A stretch of DNA of 33,027 nucleotides, from NCBI GenBank assembly GCA_017536895.1, contig JAFWCN010000013.1, forward strand, positions 1 to 33,027. The letters are read 5' to 3'. Source of the DNA: Candidatus Saccharimonadota bacterium (GTDB lineage: Bacteria; Patescibacteriota; Saccharimonadia; Saccharimonadales; Saccharimonadaceae). Shown here piece after piece: positions 6,737 to 13,162 of the stretch. The notes beneath the pieces were generated by a model. It did not search any database, was not told where the DNA came from, and saw nothing but the letters and a program-made list of their open reading frames with translations. Position 1 is the stretch's first letter. Each line of letters starts with the position of its first letter. A program made the translations under genes and the position numbers.

Positions 6737-7967
6737 GGTCAATCTCAATCTTCGGATAAATGTTTAACGCATACGGATCTACTGGTTTCACCCCAGACTG
6801 TATCTCATAAAAACAAGCCGCCGCCACCATCGCCCCATTATCCCCAGAGAGCGAAGGAGTAGGGAAGAATACATTTATATCCTGACTCGGGGTATTTCGG
6901 AGCGCGGCAGCGCGAGAGTTAACGCGCTCGCCCCGTGACGACGGGCGCGAGCGACGCGACCCCGAGTAGGATATAAATGTGTTCCTCAGTTCCTCATTTG
7001 CACTCACCCCTCCGGCAATAACGACCGATCGTGCCTCAGGATATTTTTTAAGCGCAGCCTTCATCTTTTCAAGCAATATCTCCACCGCTGTCTTTTGAAA
7101 CGACGCCGCAAAATCAAACACTTGTTCAGGAGTCAGTAGTTCCTTCAACTTATGCGACGGATATGAAATCGGTACGCCCACTTCTTTCTGCACGGCACGA
7201 AGCACCGCCGTCTTCAGCCCCGAAAAAGAAAAATCGAGCCCATCAATCTTCGGATGCGGCAACTTATATTTATCCGCATCACCCTTTAGTGCAGCCTTAG
7301 CAATCGCCGGCCCACCAGGATAGGGAAGCCCCAAAATCTTCGCCACTTTATCAAAACACTCCCCCACCGCATCATCCCTCGTCGTCCCCACAATCTCAAA
7401 CTGATTATGCTTTGTCATCCGCAAAATTTGCGTATGCCCACCAGAAACCACCAGCGCAAGCAAAGGGAATGATGGTGAGGGCAAATCGGAACATGCTTTT
7501 CGAGTGCTTCCGGAGGTTACGACCGAGGATGAGGGCGCTCGCCCCGTGACGACGGGAGCGAGCGACCCGTCCCGAGAAAAGTCATGTCCGATTTGCCCTG
7601 CATCAAGCCAATTCGCATACACATGTGATTTCAAATGATGTACCGCATACAACGGTTTATCATGTAGTATCGCGAGCGTCCTCGCCGTCAATGTCCCAAT
7701 TAACAAAGACCCCAGTAATCCCGGCGCATGTGTCACAGCAATCGCATCAATCTCATCCCAGGAAACACTCGCATCGGCTAAAGCCTTATCAATCACCGGC
7801 ATCATCACTTCTAAGTGACTACGAGCAGCCACCTCTGGAATCACTCCACCATATTCTGCAAAAATATCAATCTGACTCACCACTACATTCGACAAAATCC
7901 TAACTCCATTTTCAACTACAGCGGTCGCCGTCTCATCACAACTTGTCTCAATCCCTAATATTTTCAC
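6729..7967 (-). CDS. tsaD: tRNA N6-adenosine threonylcarbamoyltransferase TsaD with two in-frame insertions
   Basis: Catalyses transfer of the threonylcarbamoyl group to A37 of ANN-decoding tRNAs (t6A), with TsaB and TsaE. Seen: MKILGIETSCDETA, the metal-binding HxxxH (His111, His115), VVSGGHTQ, the phosphate-binding region, and SGDNGAM with Asp376. At 412 residues it is about 70 longer than usual. The excess lies in two blocks, residues 123-163 and 330-366, which coincide with two palindromic DNA elements (7478-7599 and 6871-6980). Both fall where family members vary in length, so activity is probably kept. The start is GTG at 7967, with TATAAT 6 nt upstream and no Shine-Dalgarno. Confidence 0.93.
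   Translation of the reverse strand: MKILGIETSCDETATAVVENGVRILSNVVVSQIDIFAEYGGVIPEVAARSHLEVMMPVIDKALADASVSWDEIDAIAVTHAPGLLGSLLIGTLTARTLAILHDKPLYAVHHLKSHVYANWLDAGQIGHDFSRDGSLAPVVTGRAPSSSVVTSGSTRKACSDLPSPSFPLLALVVSGGHTQILRMTKHNQFEIVGTTRDDAVGECFDKVAKILGLPYPGGPAIAKAALKGDADKYKLPHPKIDGLDFSFSGLKTAVLRAVQKEVGVPISYPSHKLKELLTPEQVFDFAASFQKTAVEILLEKMKAALKKYPEARSVVIAGGVSANEELRNTFISYSGSRRSRPSSRGERVNSRAAALRNTPSQDINVFFPTPSLSGDNGAMVAAACFYEIQSGVKPVDPYALNIYPKIEIDHD
6871..6980. repeat. Palindromic element A inserted in frame in tsaD
   Basis: About 22-bp terminal inverted repeats (ACATTTATATCCT...GGGGT at 6871-6893 and its complement at 6959-6980, with one extra G on the left) enclose a GC-rich core. The core 6924-6955 matches element B (7535-7566) at 31 of 32 positions in the same orientation and is itself a hairpin around CGTGACGACG. 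The terminal arms differ completely from those of element B. It is translated as part of tsaD (residues 330-366). Confidence 0.8.
7478..7599. repeat. Palindromic element B inserted in frame in tsaD
   Basis: Terminal inverted repeats AGGGCAAATCGGA... (left arm from 7478) and its complement ending at 7599 enclose a core nearly identical to that of element A (7535-7566 against 6924-6955). It is translated as tsaD residues 123-163, a Ser/Thr/Arg-rich stretch foreign to the family. Confidence 0.8.
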
Positions 7968-7973
7968 CTCTTT

Positions 7974-7982
7974 ATTATATCA
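7974..7982 (-). promoter_or_regulatory. Extended -10 promoter of tsaD-rlmH
   Basis: On the minus strand TGaTATAAT, hexamer 7979-7974, then 6 nt and the GTG start at 7967. This is a leaderless arrangement even with a GTG start. Confidence 0.7.
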
Positions 7983-8025
7983 TAAATATATCACCAGATG
8001 AATAATCGCCAAAATATAGAACTTA

Positions 8026-8034
8026 TGCTACAAT
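8026..8034 (+). promoter_or_regulatory. Extended -10 promoter of SGNH fusion gene
   Basis: TGcTACAAT with the hexamer at 8029-8034, then 6 nt and the ATG at 8041; no Shine-Dalgarno. Confidence 0.65.
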
Positions 8035-8040
8035 AGGTTT

Positions 8041-9177
8041 ATGCATCATAAGTTATTCAAGCATCTTTCAATCTTCACTATTATTGCAATTACCTTAATC
8101 TTTTCAATCTCAGCTTCTGCAATATCACTTAGCGGAAAGTCTATTCTCATTGACGGTGATTCAGTTGCTAGGGGAACTCATGCGACTGTCGATAATGGCA
8201 GATACAGTTATGGGGACTATTTAGCTTCACTAGGGGCAGACGTCACAAACATAGCTTATAGTGGTTCCTTGTTTTATTATCCACCAGGCGGTGAGGATAA
8301 AATGATTAATCATCTCACATCGGATGTCACTAGCGTACCGTACGATTACATCATCCTAGAAGGAGGCGATGTTGATATTGAATATCACGGAAATGTAGAC
8401 TATGCTGCTGATGCCATAGACGAATATTTTGCGACTGTAAAAAGCACTCCCGCATGGCAAAATTCCAAAGTTTTCTTTCTAATTACTCCTCATATGGACT
8501 TCAGTTCCGACGTTTTAGACAAAACTAACGAGCTTTGGAAAAGAGTTAAAAGGCTTTGCACTAAACATCGTATCAAATGCATTAACCTCTTTAAAACCAG
8601 CAAAGATGATGGCAACACAACTCCAGTTGGTTTCAATTACAACCTCATGAGCAATAGAATTTCATTTAGCGAAAATGAAACCGTAGAAGGATCAGTCGAT
8701 GGCGAGCACCCCTCTAAAAAGGCTCAAATCACAATAGGTAAAATAATTGCCAAAAGACTTAGAGCCAACAACGGCGATCCTTCCAATCCTGCTGAGCAGA
8801 ATTCATCCGACGAAGACAATTCATATACTCCTTCTATCTCTACCTATGATGGTACTGTTGAAACTAGCTTTTTCGGCAACATGCAAGATGATGGGCAAGG
8901 ATGTGGTGTATACACGATCCTTAGCTTAGTAGTTGATACTTTATCTATTGGCGTTGCCATCTTGGCTCTCATAGGTATTGCCCTCACAGGGGTCAAGTAT
9001 CTCATGGCAAAGGGCGACATCGAACAAGCTAAAAATGCCAAACACAGAATGTATCAAATAATTGTTGGGCTAGTAGCCTATGTTTTACTTTACGCTGGTG
9101 TTCAATGGTTGCTCCCAGGCGGTCATTTCAATAGCAATCAATCTTGTTCTACCACATCAGCCCAAAAGACATCATAG
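8041..9177 (+). CDS. Exported SGNH/GDSL-type hydrolase fused to C-terminal two-helix module
   Basis: 378 residues. A signal peptide (1-28) is followed by an SGNH hydrolase-like domain (about 30-240): block I IDGDSVARG with nucleophile candidate Ser41, block II IAYSG, block III LEGGD in place of GxND, and block V DGEHPS with Asp220 and His223. Such enzymes are esterases or lipases; O-acetyl or lipid ester removal at the cell surface is plausible. An acidic linker leads to the module SFFGNMQDDGQGCGVYTIL - two helices - LLPGGHFN (275-364), bracketed by Cys288 and Cys369. The module is the same as in the 5159-6292 protein, but here at the C-terminus. The block III asparagine of SGNH is not obvious, so catalysis is not certain. 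Confidence 0.75.
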   Translation: MHHKLFKHLSIFTIIAITLIFSISASAISLSGKSILIDGDSVARGTHATVDNGRYSYGDYLASLGADVTNIAYSGSLFYYPPGGEDKMINHLTSDVTSVPYDYIILEGGDVDIEYHGNVDYAADAIDEYFATVKSTPAWQNSKVFFLITPHMDFSSDVLDKTNELWKRVKRLCTKHRIKCINLFKTSKDDGNTTPVGFNYNLMSNRISFSENETVEGSVDGEHPSKKAQITIGKIIAKRLRANNGDPSNPAEQNSSDEDNSYTPSISTYDGTVETSFFGNMQDDGQGCGVYTILSLVVDTLSIGVAILALIGIALTGVKYLMAKGDIEQAKNAKHRMYQIIVGLVAYVLLYAGVQWLLPGGHFNSNQSCSTTSAQKTS

Positions 9178-9191
9178 TCTATGTTTAAAAC

Positions 9192-9221
9192 TTGATTTAT
9201 ATTCAAAATCCATGCTACAAT
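9192..9221 (+). promoter_or_regulatory. Promoter of small membrane protein gene (TTGATT-N18-TACAAT)
   Basis: -35 TTGATT at 9192-9197 and -10 TACAAT at 9216-9221 preceded by TGc, then 6 nt to the ATG at 9228. The -35 TTG could be mistaken for an in-frame start codon. Confidence 0.65.
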
Positions 9222-9227
9222 AAACTT

Positions 9228-9770
9228 ATGGATAATAGTAACTTTGAACAACAGTTTAAACAAAATGTTAAAACCTCGGCTATGGCGCCAGTACCAACCG
9301 CCTCAACCGGAGAAACCAACAAACTACCATTAATTATTGCCATTGTACTTGCGATAGTTACATTAGTAGAATCAATAGTCCTCATCATAGCACTCTCAAA
9401 TCGTCCTTCCGTGCAAACTGAAACCTCTGAAAATAACGACTATCAAACTCCGATTGCCTACGATGATTATATCAGAAGTGCCTATGTCTACGATGACGAT
9501 TACAACCTTATCGCTGTGAACTTTTCCTGCGTAGCAGATGATAAATCATCATACATTCTAACCGCAAGCAATTATTTCGAGCAACGCGATAGTGCTGGTT
9601 CTGTCACAGCATCTGGCGATTATTCTATCTCCAATGATAGCTTGGTCTCTTTAAAAGATTCCGGTAAAGTTCTCTACTATGATGGTTTCAACATAGCCGA
9701 TGGTCTCACAATCTACAAATGTGAGGAAGTTGCTGCGGAGACTGATGCTGATGAAGACACCGAAGATTAA
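9228..9770 (+). CDS. Single-pass membrane protein of unknown function
   Basis: 180 residues from the ATG at 9228. About 38 cytoplasmic residues (Gln/Thr/Pro-rich) precede one long membrane helix (about 37-60, LPLIIAIVLAIVTLVESIVLIIAL). The outer domain of about 120 residues is rich in Asp, Tyr and Ser, has two Cys that could pair, and ends in an acidic tail (ETDADEDTED). No known family is recognised. It lies between two members of the two-helix module family and overlaps the next gene by about 26 nt, so it is co-transcribed and may be a partner protein. Start chosen from the promoter 6 nt upstream. Confidence 0.7.
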   Translation: MDNSNFEQQFKQNVKTSAMAPVPTASTGETNKLPLIIAIVLAIVTLVESIVLIIALSNRPSVQTETSENNDYQTPIAYDDYIRSAYVYDDDYNLIAVNFSCVADDKSSYILTASNYFEQRDSAGSVTASGDYSISNDSLVSLKDSGKVLYYDGFNIADGLTIYKCEEVAAETDADEDTED

Positions 9771-11538
9771 TCGTCACTTGGTAGTCCGTTTTGCTTTAGG
9801 GATCCTTATTCTATGTCTTTCTACCACCGCTATCGCTATTCATTCAGTATATGCCGATATCACTATCGATGGTAGTTTAGTCCAAAAAGTAGGTGATTTT
9901 CAAGCAGATAATTATGGTATCCAGGGCGGTACTATTTCAGAAAAATACTATATTTTTGCAGATAGCAATAGCCATGGCTCTACCAATGGACGAACCACTA
10001 TTAGATTTTTTGATCGTAAAACCGGAAAAGAGGTCTCGGCCGATAGTAGTTTAGTCATGCAAGATTTTTATCATGCAAGTAGCTTGCATTATGACTGGGG
10101 CACAGGATACGCTCAAGTTGGAGATGCTAGTACAGGAAATTGGTGGTGTTTTAGTGTCAAAAACAGAAAACAAGTCTCAGAGAGTAAATGTAAAAACGGC
10201 TTTCTTGCATCTAGTGGCCTAGGATATGGAAATACTCGTCAGGGGTGGACTCAATATGGCGATTATTATTTTCGTGCTTTTGGCAACGAATACGACGAAG
10301 GTGCCAACATTACAGTGTATGACAAGGACAGAAATTTCGTTGAAAACTATGTTGTTCCTCTTAGCGCCACAGATGTGTGTGAGATTGAAGATGTTGCTGT
10401 AGATGGCGATGAAGGTGCCCTCTATATGCTATGCGATGATAAAGCAAAAGGACATTACGCAGGTTTTTACAAGATAGATCAATCAGTCTTTAGTCAATAC
10501 ATTACTGCTGGTACCGGTTCCGAAAAACGTACTGCTGAAAAATCCGCTGTCAACAAAAAAGACCCTTCCAAATATCAAAATAACTACACACCTTCTGTCT
10601 CAACTTATGATGGCGTCGTTGAAACCTCCTTCTTTGGCACTATTCAAGACGACAAAGAAGGATGTGGCGTCTACACTACCTTGGACCTCATCATGACCAT
10701 ACTCACTATCGGTATCGGAATCTCTGGCGCCATTGGCATTGCCGTTTCTGGCATCATTTACCTCACTGCCAAGGGCGATGTAGCGAAAACTACCAAAGCC
10801 AAGCGCCGCATTTACGAAATAGTAATTGGCCTTGCCGCCTACGCTGTGATTTGGGCACTTTTGACCTTTCTTCTTCCTGAGTTTAACCCTGAACTCAAAG
10901 CCTGTAAAGCTCTCACTGCCGAAGAAATGGCTGCCCGTGACACCAGGATTGCCGCCATTAGAGCAGAAAACGCCAAAAGAGCAAATCCTGGTGGTGTAAC
11001 CGATGAATCTACTGAGAAGTGTCTAAAAAATGCCGCCAAGGTTGTCAGAAATCAGGTTTGCAAGCTGAAAACCCCCGCCGAACGCATCTCAGCCACTGCA
11101 AAACTCTTAGCTGGCTCTTCAAACGCTCCAAATGCTAAATATAAACAAGCCATGAAAGAAACTGGAGCAAACTCTTCCGGTCCATGCGAAGTGAATGGAG
11201 AATCATGCAATACTTATGTCGCCACAGTGCTATTAGCATCGGGTGTTGATCCAAATGTTCCTAATGGCAAAGTAGGGAACAATACCGCAGACCTCTATAA
11301 TTATTTCTCAAAATCTCCGAAATGGAAAAAAGTTGGTAATAGCCCTGGATTATCACGCGACGGCGATGTAGTGATAAAGCCCCTTCCTAATGGTCACGTG
11401 ACCATAACAGTCAAAAAACCTACTGGAAAGCTCGTCACTGCTCACGCCAGCTACTGCGATTCCTACCCCATTGTCTCTAATAGTATATTTGATGATTACG
11501 ACGGCACTCCTACAGTCTTCCGCTACGTCGGTAAATAA
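9745..11538 (+). CDS. Exported propeller-like protein with two-helix module and Cys/His hydrolase-like C-terminus
   Basis: About 597 residues. A signal peptide (to the AxA-like SVYA near residue 36) is followed by about 240 residues of short aromatic and glycine-rich strands resembling a beta-propeller. Next is the shared module (ETSFFGTIQDDKEGCGVYTTL, two helices, TAKGD...KAKRR, FLLPEFNPELKAC). A helical linker (AEEMAARDTRIAAIRAENAKR) leads to a C-terminal domain with Cys488 (GESCNTYVATVLL) and His551 (PNGHVTITV), laid out like an NlpC/CHAP cysteine peptidase; this last call is weak. It overlaps the previous gene. GGAG at 9737-9740 supports the ATG at 9745; 9751 or 9700 are alternatives. A terminator follows at 11603-11626. 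Confidence 0.68.
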   Translation: MLMKTPKINRHLVVRFALGILILCLSTTAIAIHSVYADITIDGSLVQKVGDFQADNYGIQGGTISEKYYIFADSNSHGSTNGRTTIRFFDRKTGKEVSADSSLVMQDFYHASSLHYDWGTGYAQVGDASTGNWWCFSVKNRKQVSESKCKNGFLASSGLGYGNTRQGWTQYGDYYFRAFGNEYDEGANITVYDKDRNFVENYVVPLSATDVCEIEDVAVDGDEGALYMLCDDKAKGHYAGFYKIDQSVFSQYITAGTGSEKRTAEKSAVNKKDPSKYQNNYTPSVSTYDGVVETSFFGTIQDDKEGCGVYTTLDLIMTILTIGIGISGAIGIAVSGIIYLTAKGDVAKTTKAKRRIYEIVIGLAAYAVIWALLTFLLPEFNPELKACKALTAEEMAARDTRIAAIRAENAKRANPGGVTDESTEKCLKNAAKVVRNQVCKLKTPAERISATAKLLAGSSNAPNAKYKQAMKETGANSSGPCEVNGESCNTYVATVLLASGVDPNVPNGKVGNNTADLYNYFSKSPKWKKVGNSPGLSRDGDVVIKPLPNGHVTITVKKPTGKLVTAHASYCDSYPIVSNSIFDDYDGTPTVFRYVGK

Positions 11539-11602
11539 TAGCAAAAAAATGGCTGGTTTGAGCAGGGAAGTCTCCCTTCGCCATCCGCAGGAAAACAAAA
11601 TA

Positions 11603-11626
11603 GGAGAGCAAGCTCTCCATTTTTTT
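11603..11626 (+). terminator. Terminator, probably bidirectional
   Basis: GGAGAGC-AA-GCTCTCC (11603-11618) followed by ATTTTTTT on the plus strand ends the exported-protein operon. Read on the minus strand the same stem is followed by TATTTTGTTTT and can end the tRNA-Gln transcript. Confidence 0.8.
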
Positions 11627-11628
11627 CC

Positions 11629-11703
11629 TGGCTGGGATGGCAGGGATCGAACCTGCGAATGACGGGACCAAAACCCGCTGCCTTACCACTTGGCGACATC
11701 CCA
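11629..11703 (-). tRNA. tRNA-Gln (anticodon TTG)
   Basis: On the minus strand the acceptor arms TGGGATG and CATCCCA pair over 7 bp. The anticodon loop TTTTGGT sits in a 5-bp GCGGG/CCCGT stem, giving anticodon TTG (Gln). The T-arm has GGTTCGATCC. A G discriminator and an encoded CCA close the 3' end (11629-11631). A TGaTATAAT promoter lies just upstream at 11714-11722. Confidence 0.93.
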
Positions 11704-11713
11704 GTGTGCCACG

Positions 11714-11722
11714 ATTATATCA
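11714..11722 (-). promoter_or_regulatory. Extended -10 promoter of tRNA-Gln
   Basis: Minus-strand TGaTATAAT with the hexamer at 11719-11714, 10 nt before the mature tRNA 5' end at 11703. Confidence 0.6.
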
Positions 11723-11745
11723 CAAAAACAATGATAATTCCACCA

Positions 11746-11775
11746 TGAAAAACCACCTAGATAATCTAGGCGGTT
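11746..11775 (-). terminator. Terminator of the two-gene minus-strand operon
   Basis: Stem AACCACCTAGA (11751-11761) / TCTAGGCGGTT (11765-11775) with a 3-nt loop and one mismatch. On the minus strand it is followed by a T5 run. It sits 15 nt past the stop of the gene at 11790-12668. Confidence 0.75.
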
Positions 11776-11789
11776 CTCGAAGTAAACGA

Positions 11790-12668
11790 CTATTTGGCAG
11801 AATCAGCGCTTACTGTTAAGGCGTGATACGCTGCCTCCATCTCTGCTGTGTCGCAAACTACCTCAAATTCCAGTGTGGAATTCCCCACAATTTTTAGTAG
11901 TTTCGACAGTGTCCGGATTTCGCGCATCTTAAGCTCCTGGCACTCTTCACGGTTCACCAACTCCTGATACAGGATATCAGCACCGGTATCGTCAAGATTG
12001 ACAGTAACAGATTCGTCCATTGGCGCTATAGTACCATCGGTGTAAGCACATATTACTATCTTCAGCATTTCATCAAGCTTCCGGCGTTTCTCTTCGAGTT
12101 CCGCCTTCACTTCATGTTGCTTTTCTAGAGCTTCGTTTGCTTTTGCTACGATTTTAGCGTCTCTTTCCGCGATAGTATTATACTTTCTCTTCAGGGCCAC
12201 TATTTTCTCGCGCATCGATTCTAGCTCCTCTTCCAGCTTACCCATTTCTTCAGCCGAGTTGTGATGCTTAGTCAGCCATCTTTTTCGCTCAGTTTCAAGT
12301 TTCACCGCCTGTTCTTCGAGGTCGTGAATCTCATTCTCAAGCAAGATTTTACCTGGAATTTCTTCCTTTGACTTATCATCACTCTCGAGCGCCATAAACT
12401 CATCAAGAGACATGTTCTTAATCTCAGAAATCGGTACGCCTTTGTACTCCGTTACCGGCAGTTTAGTGCGCTCTTTTATGCGCTTTTTCTCGTTTTTAGA
12501 AATGTCCCTCAATAGCCTTTCCGCGTCGTCCTTGTTATTCTTGTATAGAGCCATTACCGCGTCTTGCATTTGCTCCTTATCCATTCCATACTTCTCCTGA
12601 AATTCCTTAAAGCCAAACCCGTTTTTGATTCCTAGCTTCAGCCCTTTTCTGTCGATTGTCATTTCCAT
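11790..12668 (-). CDS. Coiled-coil protein with putative N-terminal HTH, unknown function
   Basis: 292 residues. The N-terminal 50 residues (FGFKEFQEKYGMDKEQMQDAVMALYKN) look like a helix-turn-helix. A long charged coiled coil follows (about 105-205, rich in Glu, Lys and Leu heptads). A compact C-terminal domain of about 80 residues with beta character ends the protein. There is no signal peptide or membrane helix. AAGGAGG lies 7 nt before the ATG, and the gene begins 2 nt after the upstream gene, so the two form an operon. The coiled coil suggests an oligomeric DNA-binding or structural protein, possibly of phage or plasmid origin; no family is recognised. Confidence 0.7.
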   Translation of the reverse strand: MEMTIDRKGLKLGIKNGFGFKEFQEKYGMDKEQMQDAVMALYKNNKDDAERLLRDISKNEKKRIKERTKLPVTEYKGVPISEIKNMSLDEFMALESDDKSKEEIPGKILLENEIHDLEEQAVKLETERKRWLTKHHNSAEEMGKLEEELESMREKIVALKRKYNTIAERDAKIVAKANEALEKQHEVKAELEEKRRKLDEMLKIVICAYTDGTIAPMDESVTVNLDDTGADILYQELVNREECQELKMREIRTLSKLLKIVGNSTLEFEVVCDTAEMEAAYHALTVSADSAK

Positions 12669-12670
12669 TA

Positions 12671-13024
12671 TTAGCCCTCCTTGGCCTTTAGCTCTACATC
12701 TTCAGCAATAAACATTTTGATTGATCCCAGCATTTCATCAATTTCCGCAATTACGATGTCGCAATGCTTATTGAATTCTTCTGGGTTCAGGGCTTTCAGA
12801 GCTTCTCTTGAAACTCGCTCAAAAGGTGCGTGTTTTTTATGCGCTCTATCTAGCAGCTCTTTCTTGGAAACTCCTCGCTCTTTTGCGATATCACCCAGTA
12901 TCTTATAATAGTGAGGTACTGAAACACCGCAGTATTTCGCGATTTCGGGATGGGACATCCCTTTAGCCCGTAGCTCGTCAAATAGACGTTTTACTTTTTT
13001 AGTGCTTTCGCTTTCTCCCCGCAT
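12671..13024 (-). CDS. Small HTH protein, putative transcription regulator
   Basis: 117 residues. Residues 8-45 (VKRLFDELRAKGMSHPEIAKYCGVSVPHYYKILGDIAKERG) fit a helix-turn-helix in which SHPEIAKYCGVSVPHYYKIL is the turn and recognition helix. The rest is helical and charged. It is expressed from a good promoter with a leader and a strong GAGAGGAGG site, unlike most genes here, and is first in an operon with the coiled-coil gene. It probably regulates itself or neighbours; the target is unknown. Confidence 0.7.
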   Translation of the reverse strand: MRGESESTKKVKRLFDELRAKGMSHPEIAKYCGVSVPHYYKILGDIAKERGVSKKELLDRAHKKHAPFERVSREALKALNPEEFNKHCDIVIAEIDEMLGSIKMFIAEDVELKAKEG

Positions 13025-13074
13025 TTTATTATGCCTCCTCTCAGTAATATATCGGGAAATAACGAACTCCCATA

Positions 13075-13103
13075 ATTATAGCACAAAAACCATAAAAAGT
13101 CAA
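13075..13103 (-). promoter_or_regulatory. Promoter of the HTH operon (TTGACT-N17-TATAAT)
   Basis: On the minus strand -35 TTGACT (13103-13098), 17-bp spacer ending in TGc, -10 TATAAT (13080-13075). A leader of about 45 nt with a GGGA...TCCC hairpin precedes the Shine-Dalgarno. This gene pair therefore uses conventional, not leaderless, initiation. Confidence 0.7.
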
Positions 13104-13127
13104 CCGTCCACCCCTATTCCATACCCC

Positions 13128-13156
13128 TTGTGTTTTTCTTAAAAGTGTGCTATAAT
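13128..13156 (+). promoter_or_regulatory. Promoter of ftsK (TTGTGT-N17-TATAAT)
   Basis: -35 TTGTGT at 13128-13133, 17-bp spacer ending in TGc, -10 TATAAT at 13151-13156, then 6 nt and the ATG at 13163. This fixes the ftsK start at 13163. Confidence 0.75.
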
Positions 13157-13162
13157 AACTAC

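Noticed and set aside
7625-7903. Open frame on the plus strand opposite tsaD
   Set aside because: It lies wholly antisense to well-conserved TsaD sequence, has no promoter or ribosome site and resembles no protein.
11629-11703. tRNA-Gln as attachment site of an integrated element
   Set aside because: I found no second copy of the tRNA 3' end in the window and no adjacent integrase; the xer gene is 17 kb away and looks like the housekeeping enzyme.
11637-11819. Plus-strand frame across the tRNA-Gln region
   Set aside because: It reads through the complement of a clear tRNA and a terminator; no initiation signal.
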